Positions 1 through 11,085 of a DNA stretch of 35,372 nt are shown piece after piece; within the stretch, counting starts at the first letter, position 1, and each line of letters starts with the position of its first letter. The position numbers were made by a program, and so were the translations under genes. The notes under the pieces are model-generated. The model searched no databases. It was not told the origin of the DNA and saw only the letters and a list, made by a program, of their open reading frames with translations. The stretch covers positions 1 through 35,372 of the forward strand of contig JAHCHD010000034.1 in assembly GCA_026129915.1 (NCBI GenBank). The letters run 5' to 3'. This DNA is from Bryobacterales bacterium (GTDB lineage Bacteria; Acidobacteriota; Terriglobia; Bryobacterales; Bryobacteraceae).

Positions 1-1359
1 TTGCGCGTTTGTTTCGCCTGCCTGGTTGCCGTCACGGCTTCGGGTCATGACGGTACACAAGCTGTTTGCGAGGCTGCGCGCGCGCACATACCCGGCACCT
101 TTGCCGATTGCCGGGTGCTGCTGGACGCTGATGTTCGCGGGCAGCGCAACAGCCTGGTGGTGCTTTGGAATGCCGCAAGTGATCCGCTAGGCCGACGTGC
201 AGAACCGGGATTCGGTACCCGGATTCAGTTTGCGGTGGTGACGGTCCCGCCGGGTACGGCTGCCGGCGCGCACGTTGTCCCTGCCGAGCTTCCGGAGGAT
301 TCCTTCATCCATGCGGGAGCTGGCACAGGGGGCCTGCGGGTGTTGGCAACTTCCGAATCGGGCGTGCTGTTCTCTGCCGCATTGGAGCAATGGCAGCATC
401 CGCTCCATTGGTGGTTTTCGTGGCCCGTCGCGGGCAAAGGTCTCCCGCGCTTCCAGCGATGGAAAGCCTATCGCTTTGACCGCGTGCTGCCACACGGGGG
501 GCGTACCTACTACGTGGGCATTAATGGCTCCCGGCGCGTGGTGATCTACCTTGAGAAAGACGGCGCGTTTGCCATCGCTCCAATCGTCGCAACCACCGCA
601 GTTCTGGCCCAATTTCCCACAGAGCGTCACACCTTCGGCGCGCCGCCGGGGCAGAAAGTTGCGATTCCCTTCGAGGACTGGCACCCGCGCAGTTACGAAT
701 CAGTCGCGCGGGTGACCGCCTCTGGCGGCGCTGTGTGTGAAGCCAATGGCACCTATGGCGCCAAGTTCGAAACCGCGCCCGGAAAGCTGTACCGGCGCGT
801 GGGTGGCAAGACCCGAGAGTACACCGTGCGGCAGTTTACGGTTGACGAATACATGCAGCGCCGCCGGGATGCGGGGGATCCCCTGATGAACAAATTCGAG
901 CGCGAGCAATTGGTGGCAGCCCTCGGACCCCTGCGGGCAGAGGGCAGTCGCCTCTGGTTCGGCCGCGCTTTCTACGATGCCGAGGGACTAACCGGTATTG
1001 GCGGCTTCGGATATCTCGACTGCGAGACGGGCGATTTGCAGGAGTATTTCCCGGTGGAGACGGCTCGCTTCATGACGAGTGCAATGCTGGTGGAACCCGA
1101 TGCCGTCTGGCTTTCGCTGTCGAGCTTTGGCGAATACGGCAGCAGTCCAGGCGGTCTGCTTACGTGGAGCAGGGCCGGAGGTAGCACGCGGCTGGTACGC
1201 GAGGCGCCGCTCGCCTTCGATATTGTGCGCGACGGGTCCTACCTCGTACTGCCCCATGACGCGGGAATAAGCACTCTCATGGGCGACGACCTGCGGCATT
1301 ATGCAATTCGGGAGATGGCGGACGGCAGCCTTGACGTGATGGCGGTGCATACTCCGTGA
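1..1359 (+). CDS. Unrecognised protein, possibly 5'-truncated
   Basis: The frame is open from the first base to a TGA at 1357-1359 (452 codons). It can be read from a TTG at base 1, but the window edge hides anything upstream, so the true start may lie outside. I recognise no family. The second half has repeating stretches of hydrophobic strands with G and W/F/Y residues (for example GIGGFGYLDCETGD and SGVLFSAALEQW), which suggests a beta-propeller-like fold; that is inference only. Several antisense frames are also open, but this frame has the GC-rich third positions seen in the neighbouring real genes. A probable promoter for the next gene lies just past its stop, so it is probably a separate transcript. 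Confidence 0.6.
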   Translation: MRVCFACLVAVTASGHDGTQAVCEAARAHIPGTFADCRVLLDADVRGQRNSLVVLWNAASDPLGRRAEPGFGTRIQFAVVTVPPGTAAGAHVVPAELPEDSFIHAGAGTGGLRVLATSESGVLFSAALEQWQHPLHWWFSWPVAGKGLPRFQRWKAYRFDRVLPHGGRTYYVGINGSRRVVIYLEKDGAFAIAPIVATTAVLAQFPTERHTFGAPPGQKVAIPFEDWHPRSYESVARVTASGGAVCEANGTYGAKFETAPGKLYRRVGGKTREYTVRQFTVDEYMQRRRDAGDPLMNKFEREQLVAALGPLRAEGSRLWFGRAFYDAEGLTGIGGFGYLDCETGDLQEYFPVETARFMTSAMLVEPDAVWLSLSSFGEYGSSPGGLLTWSRAGGSTRLVREAPLAFDIVRDGSYLVLPHDAGISTLMGDDLRHYAIREMADGSLDVMAVHTP

Positions 1360-1380
1360 AGCCACTGCCTTGCGACCGAT

Positions 1381-1410
1381 TTGAATCCAGGGCGCCGGCC
1401 CCGATAGAAT
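1381..1410 (+). promoter_or_regulatory. Probable sigma70-type promoter of the PSD1/DUF1501 unit
   Basis: TTGAAT (1381-1386) and TAGAAT (1405-1410) are separated by 18 bp, a 4/6 and a 5/6 match to the -35 and -10 consensus. A start of transcription near 1417 would leave a very short leader that contains AGGGGG at 1425-1430 just before the coding start. This rests on visual matching only. Confidence 0.4.
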
Positions 1411-1434
1411 AGGGGCAAATCTACAGGGGGATGC

Positions 1435-4400
1435 ATGGGGAAGCGCTTTCTGTTTCTCTCCGCCGTTTGTGTGCTTTGGCTCACAGCCTCCCCGTGTGCG
1501 CAAGCTGCGAAGGATTTTGCCTCCGACATTGCCCCCATCCTGCAGCAGAATTGCGTCGCCTGCCACAGCTCCGCCAACGCCCAGGGCAAACTCGTTCTCG
1601 ATTCCCTGGACGCGCTGGAGCGAGGCGGTGCATCCGGGCCAGTCCTGCTGCCCGGTGATAGCGCTGCCAGCAGTCTCTACAACAGGCTCATCATCGAAGA
1701 CCGCACCTTGCGGATGCCGTTTGGCGGCAAGGCACTTGCGCCCGAACTCATTGCGGGCATCAAGGATTGGATTGACGGCATGGAGACCGCGGGCGGCGTA
1801 CAACTCGCGGAGACTGCCCCCCTTGATTTCCATCGCGACATTGAACCAATATTCAAGGCCAACTGCTATGGCTGCCACGCCGGAACCAAACCGCAGGCGC
1901 AGTTGCGCCTCGATGCTGGCGTCGCGGCACTCAAAGGCGGATCAAGCGGCAAGGTGATTCTACCTGGCGATGCAAAATCCAGCCGTCTAGTCCATCGCGT
2001 GAGGGGCGAAGGCGGAGAGCAGCGCATGCCCTTGCGCCAGCAGCCGTTAACCGATACCCAGATAGCGTTGCTCGAACGCTGGATCGACGCGGGCGCCGTT
2101 TGGCCAGGCGCCGGCCAGACCGCGGAATCCGACGACATCGAGATCCACTGGAGCTACAAAGCTCCGAAGCGACCTGCGCCGCCCGCCGTCAGCAGTGCCA
2201 GTTGGGCGCGCAATGACATCGACCGCTTTATCCTGGCCCGCCTGGAAAAGGAGAAACTGCAACCATCCCCTCGCGCCGCGAACGAAACGCTCATCCGCCG
2301 ACTAAGCCTCGACCTCACTGGCTTGCCGCCTACGCTTGCCGAGATCGACGAGTTCCTCGCGGATACACGCCCTGATGCCTACGAGCGTTTGGTGGATCGC
2401 CTGCTTGCCTCACCCCACTACGGCGAACGCTGGGCGCGCCCATGGCTCGATTGGGCGCGATATGCGGATTCTCACGGCTTTGAAAAGGACCTTCCCCGCG
2501 TAATGTGGAAGTACCGCGACTGGGTGATTGAAGCCCTAAACCAGAACATGCCCTTTAGTCAGTTCACCATCGAACAACTGGCCGGGGACATGCTTCCCAA
2601 GCCTTCTGAGAGCCAGTTGATCGCCACCGGGTTTAATCGCAACTCGATGTTCAACGAGGAGGGCGGTGTGGATGCGGGCGAAGCCCACCACGAAGTGCTG
2701 GTAGACCGCGTCAACACCACCGCCACGCTCTGGCTGGGATCCACGCTTGCCTGTGCTCAGTGCCACAACCACAAGTTCGACCCATTTACCCAGAAGGAGT
2801 ATTACCAGTTCTACGCATTCTTCGGGAACAGCCTGTCCACCGACCGCCACTACGGCGACACGTCCGTCAAATGGATTGAACAGACCCTTGAACTGCCCAC
2901 TCCGGAACAGGCCGAGAAACGCGAAGCTCTCCGCGCGAGAATCGAGGATTTGGAAACGACACTCAAGACGGAAACCCCCGAACTCGCCAAGGCCCGCCGC
3001 ACCTGGGAGTGGGAGCAAAAGGCAGTGATGGGCCGTTGGCTCGGCGTTTCCCCGGAGCGCCTCGAATCCACCAGCGGCTCCACCCTCACCGCCCAGCAGG
3101 GGGAAACTGTCCTGGTGAGTGGCGAGAACCCGCCCAGCGACACTTACATCGTCGAAGGTCTCGCGCCATTGGAGCAAGTGACTGCCGTCTTGATTGAGGC
3201 CCTCCCGGATGCCAGCCTGCCGCGTGGCGGCCCGGGCCGCGACCTCTACGGCAATTTCGTGCTCAGCGACTTCACGGTGGAATTGAACCGCAGCGGGCGT
3301 CCGGACGATTGGGTGGTGCTGCCGTGGCAATACGCGACTTCCGACGACGGACGGATCCCGCTCTATCACCAGATGGAGACGCCCGATAACGAAGAGGCGC
3401 GACGCGAGGAATTGCTGAAGCCCCGGGCCGAGATGCACCTCTGGACCGTGGATGCTTCGCGAGAGGACGAGCGCGTCTCACGCCGTCTGGTGTTGCCTTT
3501 GAGCACAACGGCGAAGCTCCCAATGCAGTCGCGCTTGCGCTTCACGATGATGTTCAATTCACCCTACGGCAAGCAGGCGATGGGCCGTTTCCGTATCGCG
3601 GTAGGGAATGAAGCCGACCCAGTCTATCTCACACAGGTGCCTGCCCGGCGTCGGCCCTTGCTGGCCATTGCGGAGGCCCACCGCAGCGAGGAACAGGCGA
3701 AGCAACTCGTCGAAAGCTTCCGCGCAACCACCCCGCTCCTTGCCGACACGCGCCTGGCTCTGAAGGCCGAGCAACTCGCCCTTCGCGAACTTGGCATCGC
3801 CACTGCCATGGTGATGGAGGATCGCCCTGGTTTTGAACGCCCTTCAGCGCCCATGCGCATTCGAGGCAGTTTCCTCAGTCCCGGTGAGGAAGTGTATGCG
3901 GACGTTCCCAGGGTGCTGCCGCCATTACCCGCAAACTCCATGCCCAATCGCTTGGGTCTTGCACGCTGGCTGGTGAGCCGCGAGAATCCGCTCACCGCCC
4001 GGGTGATCGTCAATCGCCTTTGGGAAACCTACTTCGGCATCGGGCTCGTGGAAACCAGTGAAGACTTCGGTACGCAGGGCGCGCTTCCTTCTCATCCCGA
4101 ACTGCTTGACTGGCTCGCTGTCGAGTTCATGGAAAGCGGATGGAACTTGAAGCACATGCACAAGGTAATGGTGATGTCAGCCACTTACCAGCAGCAGTCC
4201 TCAGTGAGCCCGCAGCTCCGCGAGGCTGACCCTTACAACCGCCTGCTCGCACGCGGGCCGCGCTTCCGCATGGAAGCCGAAATGATTCGCGACATGGCCC
4301 TCGCCGCCAGTGGGCTGCTGAGCAGGAAGATCGGCGGGCCAAGCGTCTATCCGTATCAGCCCGAAGGCATTTGGGATGTGCCCTACAGCAGCGCGAAGTG

Positions 4401-4875
4401 GGAGCAGAGCACCGGCGAAGACCAGTTCCGGCGCGGGCTCTACACCTTCCTGCGGCGCTCATCCCCCTACCCCAGTATGGCCACCTTCGATGCGCCTAGC
4501 CGTGAGGTTTGTACTGTCCGCCGCGTGCGCACCAACACTCCCTTGCAGGCTCTGAATGGGCTGAACGACCCTGCGTTCTTCGATGCCGCCCGCGCCTTCG
4601 CCCATCGCGTGGTGGCAGAGGGTGGCAGCGACTCCCGCTCCCGCGCCTTGTTCGCCTTCCGCCTGCTTACGGCGCGCGAACTGCCGAAGTCCCAGGCAGA
4701 CAAGATCGTTGCCTGGTACCACCAGGAATACGCTCGTTTGGCTCGTGATGCCGAAGCAGCCCGCAGGATTGTGGGCGGAGACCTAAGTACACGCACTAGT
4801 GCCCCTGAGCTTGCCGCATGGACTCTGGTGGCCAACGTCTTGCTGAACATGGATGAGGCCGTCACCAAGGAATAG
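1435..4875 (+). CDS. PSD1-type protein: cytochrome c motifs, DUF1549 and DUF1553
   Basis: This is a 1146-residue exported protein. Residues 1-25 form a signal peptide. Cytochrome-type CXXCH motifs lie at about 40-44 (CVACH) and 144-148 (CYGCH). A DUF1549 domain runs from about 261 and includes a third CXXCH, CAQCH at about 440, followed by NHKFDPF. DUF1553 covers about 830-1090 ([13 protein letters not shown], the typical core). The length is usual for the family, which is very common in Planctomycetes and in Solibacter-like Acidobacteria and is usually paired with DUF1501, as here (45-nt gap). Its reaction is unknown; a heme-based oxidation of a polymer or sugar in the periplasm is often supposed. 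ATG at 1435 follows AGGGGG by 4 nt; an ATG at 1431 is in another frame. Confidence 0.93.
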   Translation: MGKRFLFLSAVCVLWLTASPCAQAAKDFASDIAPILQQNCVACHSSANAQGKLVLDSLDALERGGASGPVLLPGDSAASSLYNRLIIEDRTLRMPFGGKALAPELIAGIKDWIDGMETAGGVQLAETAPLDFHRDIEPIFKANCYGCHAGTKPQAQLRLDAGVAALKGGSSGKVILPGDAKSSRLVHRVRGEGGEQRMPLRQQPLTDTQIALLERWIDAGAVWPGAGQTAESDDIEIHWSYKAPKRPAPPAVSSASWARNDIDRFILARLEKEKLQPSPRAANETLIRRLSLDLTGLPPTLAEIDEFLADTRPDAYERLVDRLLASPHYGERWARPWLDWARYADSHGFEKDLPRVMWKYRDWVIEALNQNMPFSQFTIEQLAGDMLPKPSESQLIATGFNRNSMFNEEGGVDAGEAHHEVLVDRVNTTATLWLGSTLACAQCHNHKFDPFTQKEYYQFYAFFGNSLSTDRHYGDTSVKWIEQTLELPTPEQAEKREALRARIEDLETTLKTETPELAKARRTWEWEQKAVMGRWLGVSPERLESTSGSTLTAQQGETVLVSGENPPSDTYIVEGLAPLEQVTAVLIEALPDASLPRGGPGRDLYGNFVLSDFTVELNRSGRPDDWVVLPWQYATSDDGRIPLYHQMETPDNEEARREELLKPRAEMHLWTVDASREDERVSRRLVLPLSTTAKLPMQSRLRFTMMFNSPYGKQAMGRFRIAVGNEADPVYLTQVPARRRPLLAIAEAHRSEEQAKQLVESFRATTPLLADTRLALKAEQLALRELGIATAMVMEDRPGFERPSAPMRIRGSFLSPGEEVYADVPRVLPPLPANSMPNRLGLARWLVSRENPLTARVIVNRLWETYFGIGLVETSEDFGTQGALPSHPELLDWLAVEFMESGWNLKHMHKVMVMSATYQQQSSVSPQLREADPYNRLLARGPRFRMEAEMIRDMALAASGLLSRKIGGPSVYPYQPEGIWDVPYSSAKWEQSTGEDQFRRGLYTFLRRSSPYPSMATFDAPSREVCTVRRVRTNTPLQALNGLNDPAFFDAARAFAHRVVAEGGSDSRSRALFAFRLLTARELPKSQADKIVAWYHQEYARLARDAEAARRIVGGDLSTRTSAPELAAWTLVANVLLNMDEAVTKE

Positions 4876-4920
4876 TCTGGAAGCAACTTAGTCTGGAACC
4901 GGACAGTCAGGAATTGAACG

Positions 4921-6360
4921 ATGCGCGATGAACAAACAGAGCGGGCACTGAGGGCAATCACCCGGCGGCATTTCTTTGCCCAATCCGCGCAGTTCGGAAT
5001 CGGTACGGCAGCCCTTGCGGCACTTTCCAATCCAGGTTTGCTATCCGCCTCCGCCGCGGGGCCTGGCCCGCATCACACCCCAAAGGCCAAGAGCGTAATC
5101 TTTCTCTTCATGGCCGGCGCGCCCTCGCAACTCGATATTTTCGACCACAAGCCGCTGCTCAACCAGTACGACGGGCAGCCCGTGCCCGAAGAGGTCACCA
5201 AGGGCGAGAGATTCGCGTTCATCAAGGGCACCCCGCGCCTGCTCGGGTCGCCGCATAGCTTTCAGCGTCATGGCCAGTCCGGCGCGGAACTCTCTAATCT
5301 TGTGCCCCACACCGCTCGCATGGCCGATGACATCGCCATCGTCAAAAGCCTCTGGACCACCCAGTTCAATCACGCTCCCGCACAGATCTTCATGAATAGC
5401 GGGCACCAGATTCCTGGCCGCCCCAGCATGGGCAGTTGGCTCCAGTATGGGCTTGGCAGCGAGAACGCGAACCTCCCCGGATTCGTGGTCTTGCTTAGCG
5501 GCTTGAACCAGCCCGATGGCGGCAAGAGTTGCTGGGGCAGCGGATTCCTGCCCACCGTCTATCAGGGTGTCGAATTTCGTCGGCAGGGTGACCCGGTGCT
5601 GTTTCTGTCTGACCCCGACGGTATTGACCGCGAACGCCGCCGTCGCACGCTGGATCTGCTTAAAGGCCTCAATGAAAACCATCTCAACGAGGTAGGTGAC
5701 CCGGAGATCGAAACCCGCATCAACTCCTACGAACTGGCCTTCCGCATGCAATCGAGTGTGCCGGATCTCACGGATCTCTCCAAAGAGTCAGCCAGCATGC
5801 ACGAGATGTACGGCACCACGCCCGGCAAGCCTTCTTTCGCCAACAATTGCTTGCTGGCCCGCCGCATGGTGGAGCGTGGCGTCCGCTTCATTCAGCTTTA
5901 CCACCGTGGCTGGGATACGCATGGTTCCTCGAACAACGAGGATATCGTCAACAAGCTCGCGCATCTCTGCAAGGAAACCGACCGCGCCTCCGCGGCTCTC
6001 GTCCAGGATCTCAAGCAGCGCGGACTTTTGGATTCCACAATCGTCGTGTGGGGCGGAGAGTTCGGGCGCACGCCCATGAACGAAGCCCGCAGCGGTTCGA
6101 AGTTCCTGGGCCGCGACCATCACCCGCGCGCCTTCAGCATGTGGCTCGCGGGCGGCGGCATCAAACCCGGGGTTACTGTGGGAAAGACAGACGACATAGG
6201 CTACAACATCGCGGAGGATCCCTACAGCGTGCATGACCTGCACGCCACCATCCTGCACCTGATGGGGATTGACCACACCCGGCTCACGTACAAGTTCCAG
6301 GGCCGCGAATTCCGGCTCACAGATGTCCATGGTGAACTAATGCGCAAGATCGTGGCATAG
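4921..6360 (+). CDS. DUF1501 protein, Tat-exported
   Basis: This 479-residue protein belongs to the DUF1501 family, which has an alkaline-phosphatase/sulfatase-like fold. A twin-arginine signal is clear at residues 15-20 (RRHFFA), followed by a hydrophobic stretch, so it is probably folded in the cytoplasm and exported by Tat. Family landmarks include [18 protein letters not shown] near residue 60, GWDTH in the middle, [11 protein letters not shown] and [17 protein letters not shown] in the last third, and the C-terminal [16 protein letters not shown]. The start is supported by AGGA 8 nt upstream. It lies 45 nt after the PSD1 gene and is almost certainly co-transcribed with it. The substrate is not known; the conserved Asp and His residues suggest metal-dependent hydrolysis. 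Confidence 0.93.
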   Translation: MRDEQTERALRAITRRHFFAQSAQFGIGTAALAALSNPGLLSASAAGPGPHHTPKAKSVIFLFMAGAPSQLDIFDHKPLLNQYDGQPVPEEVTKGERFAFIKGTPRLLGSPHSFQRHGQSGAELSNLVPHTARMADDIAIVKSLWTTQFNHAPAQIFMNSGHQIPGRPSMGSWLQYGLGSENANLPGFVVLLSGLNQPDGGKSCWGSGFLPTVYQGVEFRRQGDPVLFLSDPDGIDRERRRRTLDLLKGLNENHLNEVGDPEIETRINSYELAFRMQSSVPDLTDLSKESASMHEMYGTTPGKPSFANNCLLARRMVERGVRFIQLYHRGWDTHGSSNNEDIVNKLAHLCKETDRASAALVQDLKQRGLLDSTIVVWGGEFGRTPMNEARSGSKFLGRDHHPRAFSMWLAGGGIKPGVTVGKTDDIGYNIAEDPYSVHDLHATILHLMGIDHTRLTYKFQGREFRLTDVHGELMRKIVA

Positions 6361-6566
6361 GCGGCCCTGTCGCACTCCTACTTCACATCTGCATGCCGTC
6401 ACCAGTTCGCAATCAAGAGCTGCATCGGTCAGAATAGAGAAAAGCCGGAACCGCTCGTTTCATCCAGGCCACGTTCACGCAGAAATTGGGCCCTTGGGGT
6501 AACATTGCTGCAACTGGGCGAGTCTTTTCTTGCTTCCATCCAGATTCTTTAGAGTGGGGTGTTTCT

Positions 6567-7772
6567 TTGTTACTTCGGCGAGGGCTGATGGCCGTGCTGG
6601 CCACAATTTTCTTAATGGGATGCGCCTCACAGCAACCAGCTACGAAGGCGGCTGCGAATCCGCAAACTGCTGGTGACACCCAGCGGGTGCGTGTCGCGCC
6701 CGCCGTAACTGGCAGCATCAGCCGAACCATTGAAGTGAATGGCACCCTTGCCGCGCAGGATGAAGTGGCCGTAGCGTTCAAGGTGGCCGGTCGCATCGAC
6801 GCTCTTCCCGTCGACCTCGGCGATGTCGTCAAGCAAGGTCAGGTGATCGCCCAGCTCGATAAGACTGACCTTCGCCTTGCCGTCAGCCAGGCGGAAGCCG
6901 CTTTGGAGCAAGCCCGAGCCCGCCTAGGCCTGGCCCCAGGCGTGGATAGCGAGAGCGTGGTGGCGGAAAAGATTCCCCTTGTGCAGCAGGCCAGAGCGGC
7001 TCTCGAAGAGTCCCGTCTTGCTCGTGACCGCGCGCAACAGATGCTCGACCAGCGCCTGATTGCCCGGGCAGATTTCGACACCGCGGATGCTAATTTCCAG
7101 ATCGCCGACGGCCGCTACCAGGATGCAATCGACGAAATCCGTAACCGTCAGGCAACCCTTCTGCAGCGCAAATCAGAGCTGGAACTGTCGCGCCAGATGC
7201 TGAGCGATGCGGACCTCCGCGCCCCCATCCCCGGCGCAGTCCTTATGCGCGCTGGCTCAGTGGGCCAGTATGTGGCCCCCGGAACTTCTGTGGTCACCCT
7301 CGTCCGCATGCACCCGCTGCGCCTGCAATTGCCAGTGCCTGAGCGTGCCGCCGCTGGAGTGCGGATTGGCCAGGAAATCCAGCTATCGTTGGAAACGGAC
7401 TCCACGGCCTATCGCGGCAACGTCACCCGTCTCTCCCCGGCGATTGATCCCGTCAATCGCACCCTCATGGTGGAGGCATCCATCCCGAACGAAGCTGGCC
7501 GTCTGAAGCCAGGTTCATTTGTCCGCGCTTCGCTCGTTACCCTGCGCGGGGAAGAGGCGCTCTTTATCCCCGCGGATGCTCTCGTGGTGTTCGCAGGGAT
7601 CGAGAAGGTTTATACCATCGCTGAGGGCAAGAGTGCGGAACGCCTCGTGCGTACCGGGCGTCGCGATGCGGATCGCATCGAAATTGTTGAAGGTCTGCGC
7701 GCCGGTGAGCGCGTGGTGTTGAAGCCGGGCAGCCTTGTGGGAGGCCTGCCCGTAACTGTAGACGGCGAATAG
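6567..7772 (+). CDS. RND efflux periplasmic adaptor lipoprotein (HlyD/AcrA type)
   Basis: This is the membrane-fusion subunit of a tripartite efflux pump. The order is a lipoprotein signal with lipobox LMGC, a first barrel/lipoyl half (GRIDALPVDLGDVVKQGQVI), a coiled-coil hairpin rich in A, E, Q and R, the second lipoyl half (DLRAPIPGAVLMRAGSVGQ) and beta-barrel segments (RLSPAIDPVNRTLMVEASIP) typical of the family. The cysteine implies acylation and anchoring to the inner membrane. I prefer the TTG at 6567, which follows AGAGTGGGG and gives a signal peptide with two arginines; ATG at 6588 is the alternative, and the frame also stays open back to 6486. The RND pump gene follows after 30 nt, so they form one operon. 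No outer-membrane TolC-like gene is in the window. Confidence 0.9.
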   Translation: MLLRRGLMAVLATIFLMGCASQQPATKAAANPQTAGDTQRVRVAPAVTGSISRTIEVNGTLAAQDEVAVAFKVAGRIDALPVDLGDVVKQGQVIAQLDKTDLRLAVSQAEAALEQARARLGLAPGVDSESVVAEKIPLVQQARAALEESRLARDRAQQMLDQRLIARADFDTADANFQIADGRYQDAIDEIRNRQATLLQRKSELELSRQMLSDADLRAPIPGAVLMRAGSVGQYVAPGTSVVTLVRMHPLRLQLPVPERAAAGVRIGQEIQLSLETDSTAYRGNVTRLSPAIDPVNRTLMVEASIPNEAGRLKPGSFVRASLVTLRGEEALFIPADALVVFAGIEKVYTIAEGKSAERLVRTGRRDADRIEIVEGLRAGERVVLKPGSLVGGLPVTVDGE

Positions 7773-7802
7773 CCTTAGCCAGCCCAGATCTAGGAACCAG
7801 GC

Positions 7803-10800
7803 ATGCAAAAACTCGCGGAAATCTGTATTCGTCGCCCCATCTTCGCTGCCATGATCATCTTGGCCCTGGTCGTGGTGGGGTCCGCCAGCTACTTCCGCCT
7901 CGGCCTTGACCGCTTCCCGGAAGTCGACTTGCCCACCGTTTCCGTCCGTACGAGTCTGCCCGGAGCTTCCAGCGAAGAGATGGAGTCGCTCATCTCCGAC
8001 ATCATTGAGGAGGGCGTCAACACCGTAGAGGGTATTCGCGAAATACGCTCCATCAATTCAAACGGCAACTCCATTGTGATGATCACCTTCGACCTCAGCC
8101 GCGACATCGATGTCGCTGCCCAGGACGTTCGTGACCGCGTGGCTGCCATCATCCGGCTATTGCCTCAGGATACCGACCCTCCCATCATCGCCAAGTACAA
8201 CAACGAGAATAGTCCGGTCATCACGATCGCCCTTTCCGGAGAGCGAACGGTTCGTGAACTCACTGAGATTGCCGACAAGGTCGTCAAGCCGCAGATTGAA
8301 CGAAGCCTGGGCGTGGGCGAAGTACAGATCGTGGGAGGCGCTGACCGGGCCATCAGCATCTGGGCCGACGCGGAGCGCCTCGAAGCCTATCGCCTGTCCA
8401 TCCGGGACGTTCTGAACGCCCTCCGCCAGCAGAACGCCAATATCCCGGGCGGCAACGTCACCAACAGTGTGCGCGAGGAATCCATCCGCACCATCGGCCG
8501 CATCGAGGATCCACGCGATTTCAACGAGCTCGTCGTCAAGACCGTAAACGGCTCTCCCATCCGCATTGAAGACATCGGCTATGCGGAGGACGGCTCACGC
8601 GAACAGCGCTCACTTGCCCGTCTCAACGGCAAGCCCACTGTCGTGATGGGTGTGCGCCGGCAATCCGGTGCGAACACCGTCGCCACCATCGATGCTGTGA
8701 AGGAGAACATGCAGCGCGTGCAGGCGCAGTTGCCAGCCGACGTGCGTATGGAGGTGATTCAGGATCAGTCTCGCTTCATCAAGGCCGCGCTCCACGAAAT
8801 CAATGTCCACCTGGTGCTCGGCAGCATCTTTGCCTGCCTCGTCGTGATGGCTTTCATGCGCAGCTGGCGCAGCACCATCATCGCGGGTATCGCCATCCCC
8901 ACCAGCGTCATTTCCACCTTCGGCATCATGAGCGCACTGGGCTTCACGCTCAATTCCGTCACCATGCTCGCACTGGTTCTGATGGTGGGCATCGTGATCG
9001 ATGACGCCATTGTGGTGCTCGAAAACATCTTCCGCTTTGTGGAAGAAAAGAAGATGAAACCCTTCCAGGCGGCCAAGGAAGCCACTGCCGACATTGGCCT
9101 TGCCGTGCTTGCTACCACGCTCAGCCTGGTGGTGATCTTCGTTCCTGTCTCCTTCATGTCCAGCGTATCCGGGCGCTTCCTCTACCAATTCGGCATTACG
9201 GCCTCAGTGGCCATCATGGTGAGCCTGCTGGTCTCGTTCTCGCTCACCCCCATGATGAGCGCCCGCCTGCTTCGGCGTGAAGACGCCGGCGGCCACGGCA
9301 GTTCCCGCAGTGGCTTCTACGGCTATATTGACCGTTCCTACACCAGCATGCTCCACTTCGTGATGCGCCACAGGCTGGCCGTTGCGGGGCTCGCAGTGGT
9401 GGTGATTCTCTCCTCGGTTCCCATGTACCAACTCGTGCGTCAGGAATATCTGCCTAGCGACGTGGACGAGAACGAGTTTGAGATCAACGTCTCCGCGCCG
9501 GAGACTGCCAGTATCACCGCCATGTCCGCAGCCATGGCTGAGGTGGAGGCGGAACTGCTGGAGATTCCCGCGGTGAAGGCGGTCCTCACTGAGATCGGCG
9601 GCAGCTTTCTGGCTCGCGTGAACACCGCCCGTGTCTACGTCCGCATCACCCCCATCGAGGAGCGCGTCTTTGGCCTGGAGCGATTTTTCAGGGGCGTCTT
9701 CAACGGCGATCCCTTTGAAGCCTTCCGCAACAACTTCGACCAGCGCGAAGTGATGATGCAGATCCGCGGCGCCCTGCGTAAGTACACCGATATTCGAGCC
9801 CAAGTGCGCAACTATCCGTCGTTCAACATCGGTGGCGGCAACTACGAAATCGACTTTGTCATCCGTGGTCCCAGCCTCGAAATGCTTGCCTCTTACGCCG
9901 AGCAATTGCGCGAAAAGGCCAACGACCTTGGCGGCATCCTCGACGCCGACACCACACTCAAGCTCGACCGTCCAGAACTCCGCGTTGAGATCGACCGCAA
10001 GCGCGCTGCTGATCTTGGCGTGGAAGTGGCCGACATCGCACAGGCCCTCCGCACCATGGTGGGCGGAGACCTCCGCGTCACTCGCTTCCGCGACCCCTCC
10101 GTGAACGAAGACTACGATGTGCAACTGCGCTTGATTGACAAGTACCGCGATCGCGCCGAGGTCATCAGCCGCCTTTACGTGCCTCGTACAAACGGGGAAC
10201 TCGTTCGGCTCGACAACCTCGTGAAGATCGTCCCTTCCACCATCCCCAGCCGCATCGATCGTCTTGACCGCCAGCGTCAGGTTAGTCTGCGCGCTTCCAC
10301 CGGCAAGGGCTACGCTTTGGCCGACCGTCTGGAAGCCCTGCGCGGTGCGGCGGCGGAACTCAACATGCCGCCCGCCTATACCACCAGCGTCTCCGGCCGC
10401 GGCCGCGAACTCGAGCAAACCGGTCGCGAATTCCTCATCGCTTTCGGACTCTCGGTAATTTTCATGTACATGGTGCTGGCCTCGCAGTTTGACAGTCTTA
10501 TCCACCCCTTCACCATTCTTCTGTCTCTGCCGCTCTCGGTTCCTTTCGCGCTCTATTCGCTGTACATCACCGATAACACTCTCAACCTCTATTCCGCTCT
10601 CGGCATGCTCGTGCTATTCGGTGTCGTGAAGAAGAACTCCATTTTGCAGATCGACCACATGAACAGCCTGCGCCGCAAGGGAGTGGAGCGCTACCAGGCC
10701 ATCATCCAGGGAAATCGCGACCGGCTTCGACCCATTCTTATGACCACCCTTGCGTTGGTTGCCGGCATGATGCCGCTTGCCCTCGGCAACGGTCCCGGTT

Positions 10801-11024
10801 CCGAAGAGCGCCGCGCCATCGCCGTGGTGGTGATCGGCGGCCAAAGCCTGTCGCTGTTGCTCACCCTGCTGGTGACACCCGTGGCCTACTCGCTGTTTGA
10901 CGACATGGCACAGAGCCCGCTTTGGAAGCGCTGGTTCGGCAGCCGCAGGCATGAAGAAGACGAGGATTCCCTGCCTGAGGCCGTCTCCGCCAGCAGTTCG
11001 ATGCCTCATCGGGCAGGAGACTGA
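7803..11024 (+). CDS. RND family efflux pump, inner-membrane permease (AcrB/HAE-1 type)
   Basis: This 1073-residue protein has the normal length for an AcrB/MdtB-like proton-driven pump. The N-terminus has the usual first transmembrane helix after IRRPIFA, then the porter-domain motif FPEVDLPTVSV. The transmembrane helix 4 signature GIVIDDAIVVLEN is present, with the two proton-relay aspartates at about residues 400-401. The second half repeats the topology, ending with GVVKKNSILQIDHMN and the family segment near RLRPILMTTLALVAGMMPLA. An AGGAA lies about 8 nt upstream of the ATG. It sits directly after its adaptor. The substrate cannot be told from sequence: drugs, dyes, lipids or metabolites are all possible, but not metals by motif. 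Confidence 0.95.
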   Translation: MQKLAEICIRRPIFAAMIILALVVVGSASYFRLGLDRFPEVDLPTVSVRTSLPGASSEEMESLISDIIEEGVNTVEGIREIRSINSNGNSIVMITFDLSRDIDVAAQDVRDRVAAIIRLLPQDTDPPIIAKYNNENSPVITIALSGERTVRELTEIADKVVKPQIERSLGVGEVQIVGGADRAISIWADAERLEAYRLSIRDVLNALRQQNANIPGGNVTNSVREESIRTIGRIEDPRDFNELVVKTVNGSPIRIEDIGYAEDGSREQRSLARLNGKPTVVMGVRRQSGANTVATIDAVKENMQRVQAQLPADVRMEVIQDQSRFIKAALHEINVHLVLGSIFACLVVMAFMRSWRSTIIAGIAIPTSVISTFGIMSALGFTLNSVTMLALVLMVGIVIDDAIVVLENIFRFVEEKKMKPFQAAKEATADIGLAVLATTLSLVVIFVPVSFMSSVSGRFLYQFGITASVAIMVSLLVSFSLTPMMSARLLRREDAGGHGSSRSGFYGYIDRSYTSMLHFVMRHRLAVAGLAVVVILSSVPMYQLVRQEYLPSDVDENEFEINVSAPETASITAMSAAMAEVEAELLEIPAVKAVLTEIGGSFLARVNTARVYVRITPIEERVFGLERFFRGVFNGDPFEAFRNNFDQREVMMQIRGALRKYTDIRAQVRNYPSFNIGGGNYEIDFVIRGPSLEMLASYAEQLREKANDLGGILDADTTLKLDRPELRVEIDRKRAADLGVEVADIAQALRTMVGGDLRVTRFRDPSVNEDYDVQLRLIDKYRDRAEVISRLYVPRTNGELVRLDNLVKIVPSTIPSRIDRLDRQRQVSLRASTGKGYALADRLEALRGAAAELNMPPAYTTSVSGRGRELEQTGREFLIAFGLSVIFMYMVLASQFDSLIHPFTILLSLPLSVPFALYSLYITDNTLNLYSALGMLVLFGVVKKNSILQIDHMNSLRRKGVERYQAIIQGNRDRLRPILMTTLALVAGMMPLALGNGPGSEERRAIAVVVIGGQSLSLLLTLLVTPVAYSLFDDMAQSPLWKRWFGSRRHEEDEDSLPEAVSASSSMPHRAGD

Positions 11025-11085
11025 GTCGCCGGCAGTTCGTTTCGCAAGATCCCGGTTGTATGCCCCGGTACCAGGCCGTCAGGCC

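Noticed and set aside
2536..3438. A 300-codon minus-strand frame inside the PSD1 gene
   Set aside because: Antisense to the DUF1549 domain and beyond; no start or motif support.
9204..10505. A 433-codon open frame on the minus strand inside the RND pump gene
   Set aside because: It is rich in H, E, D, G and V in the way antisense frames of GC-rich genes are, with no motif; the pump on the plus strand is certain.
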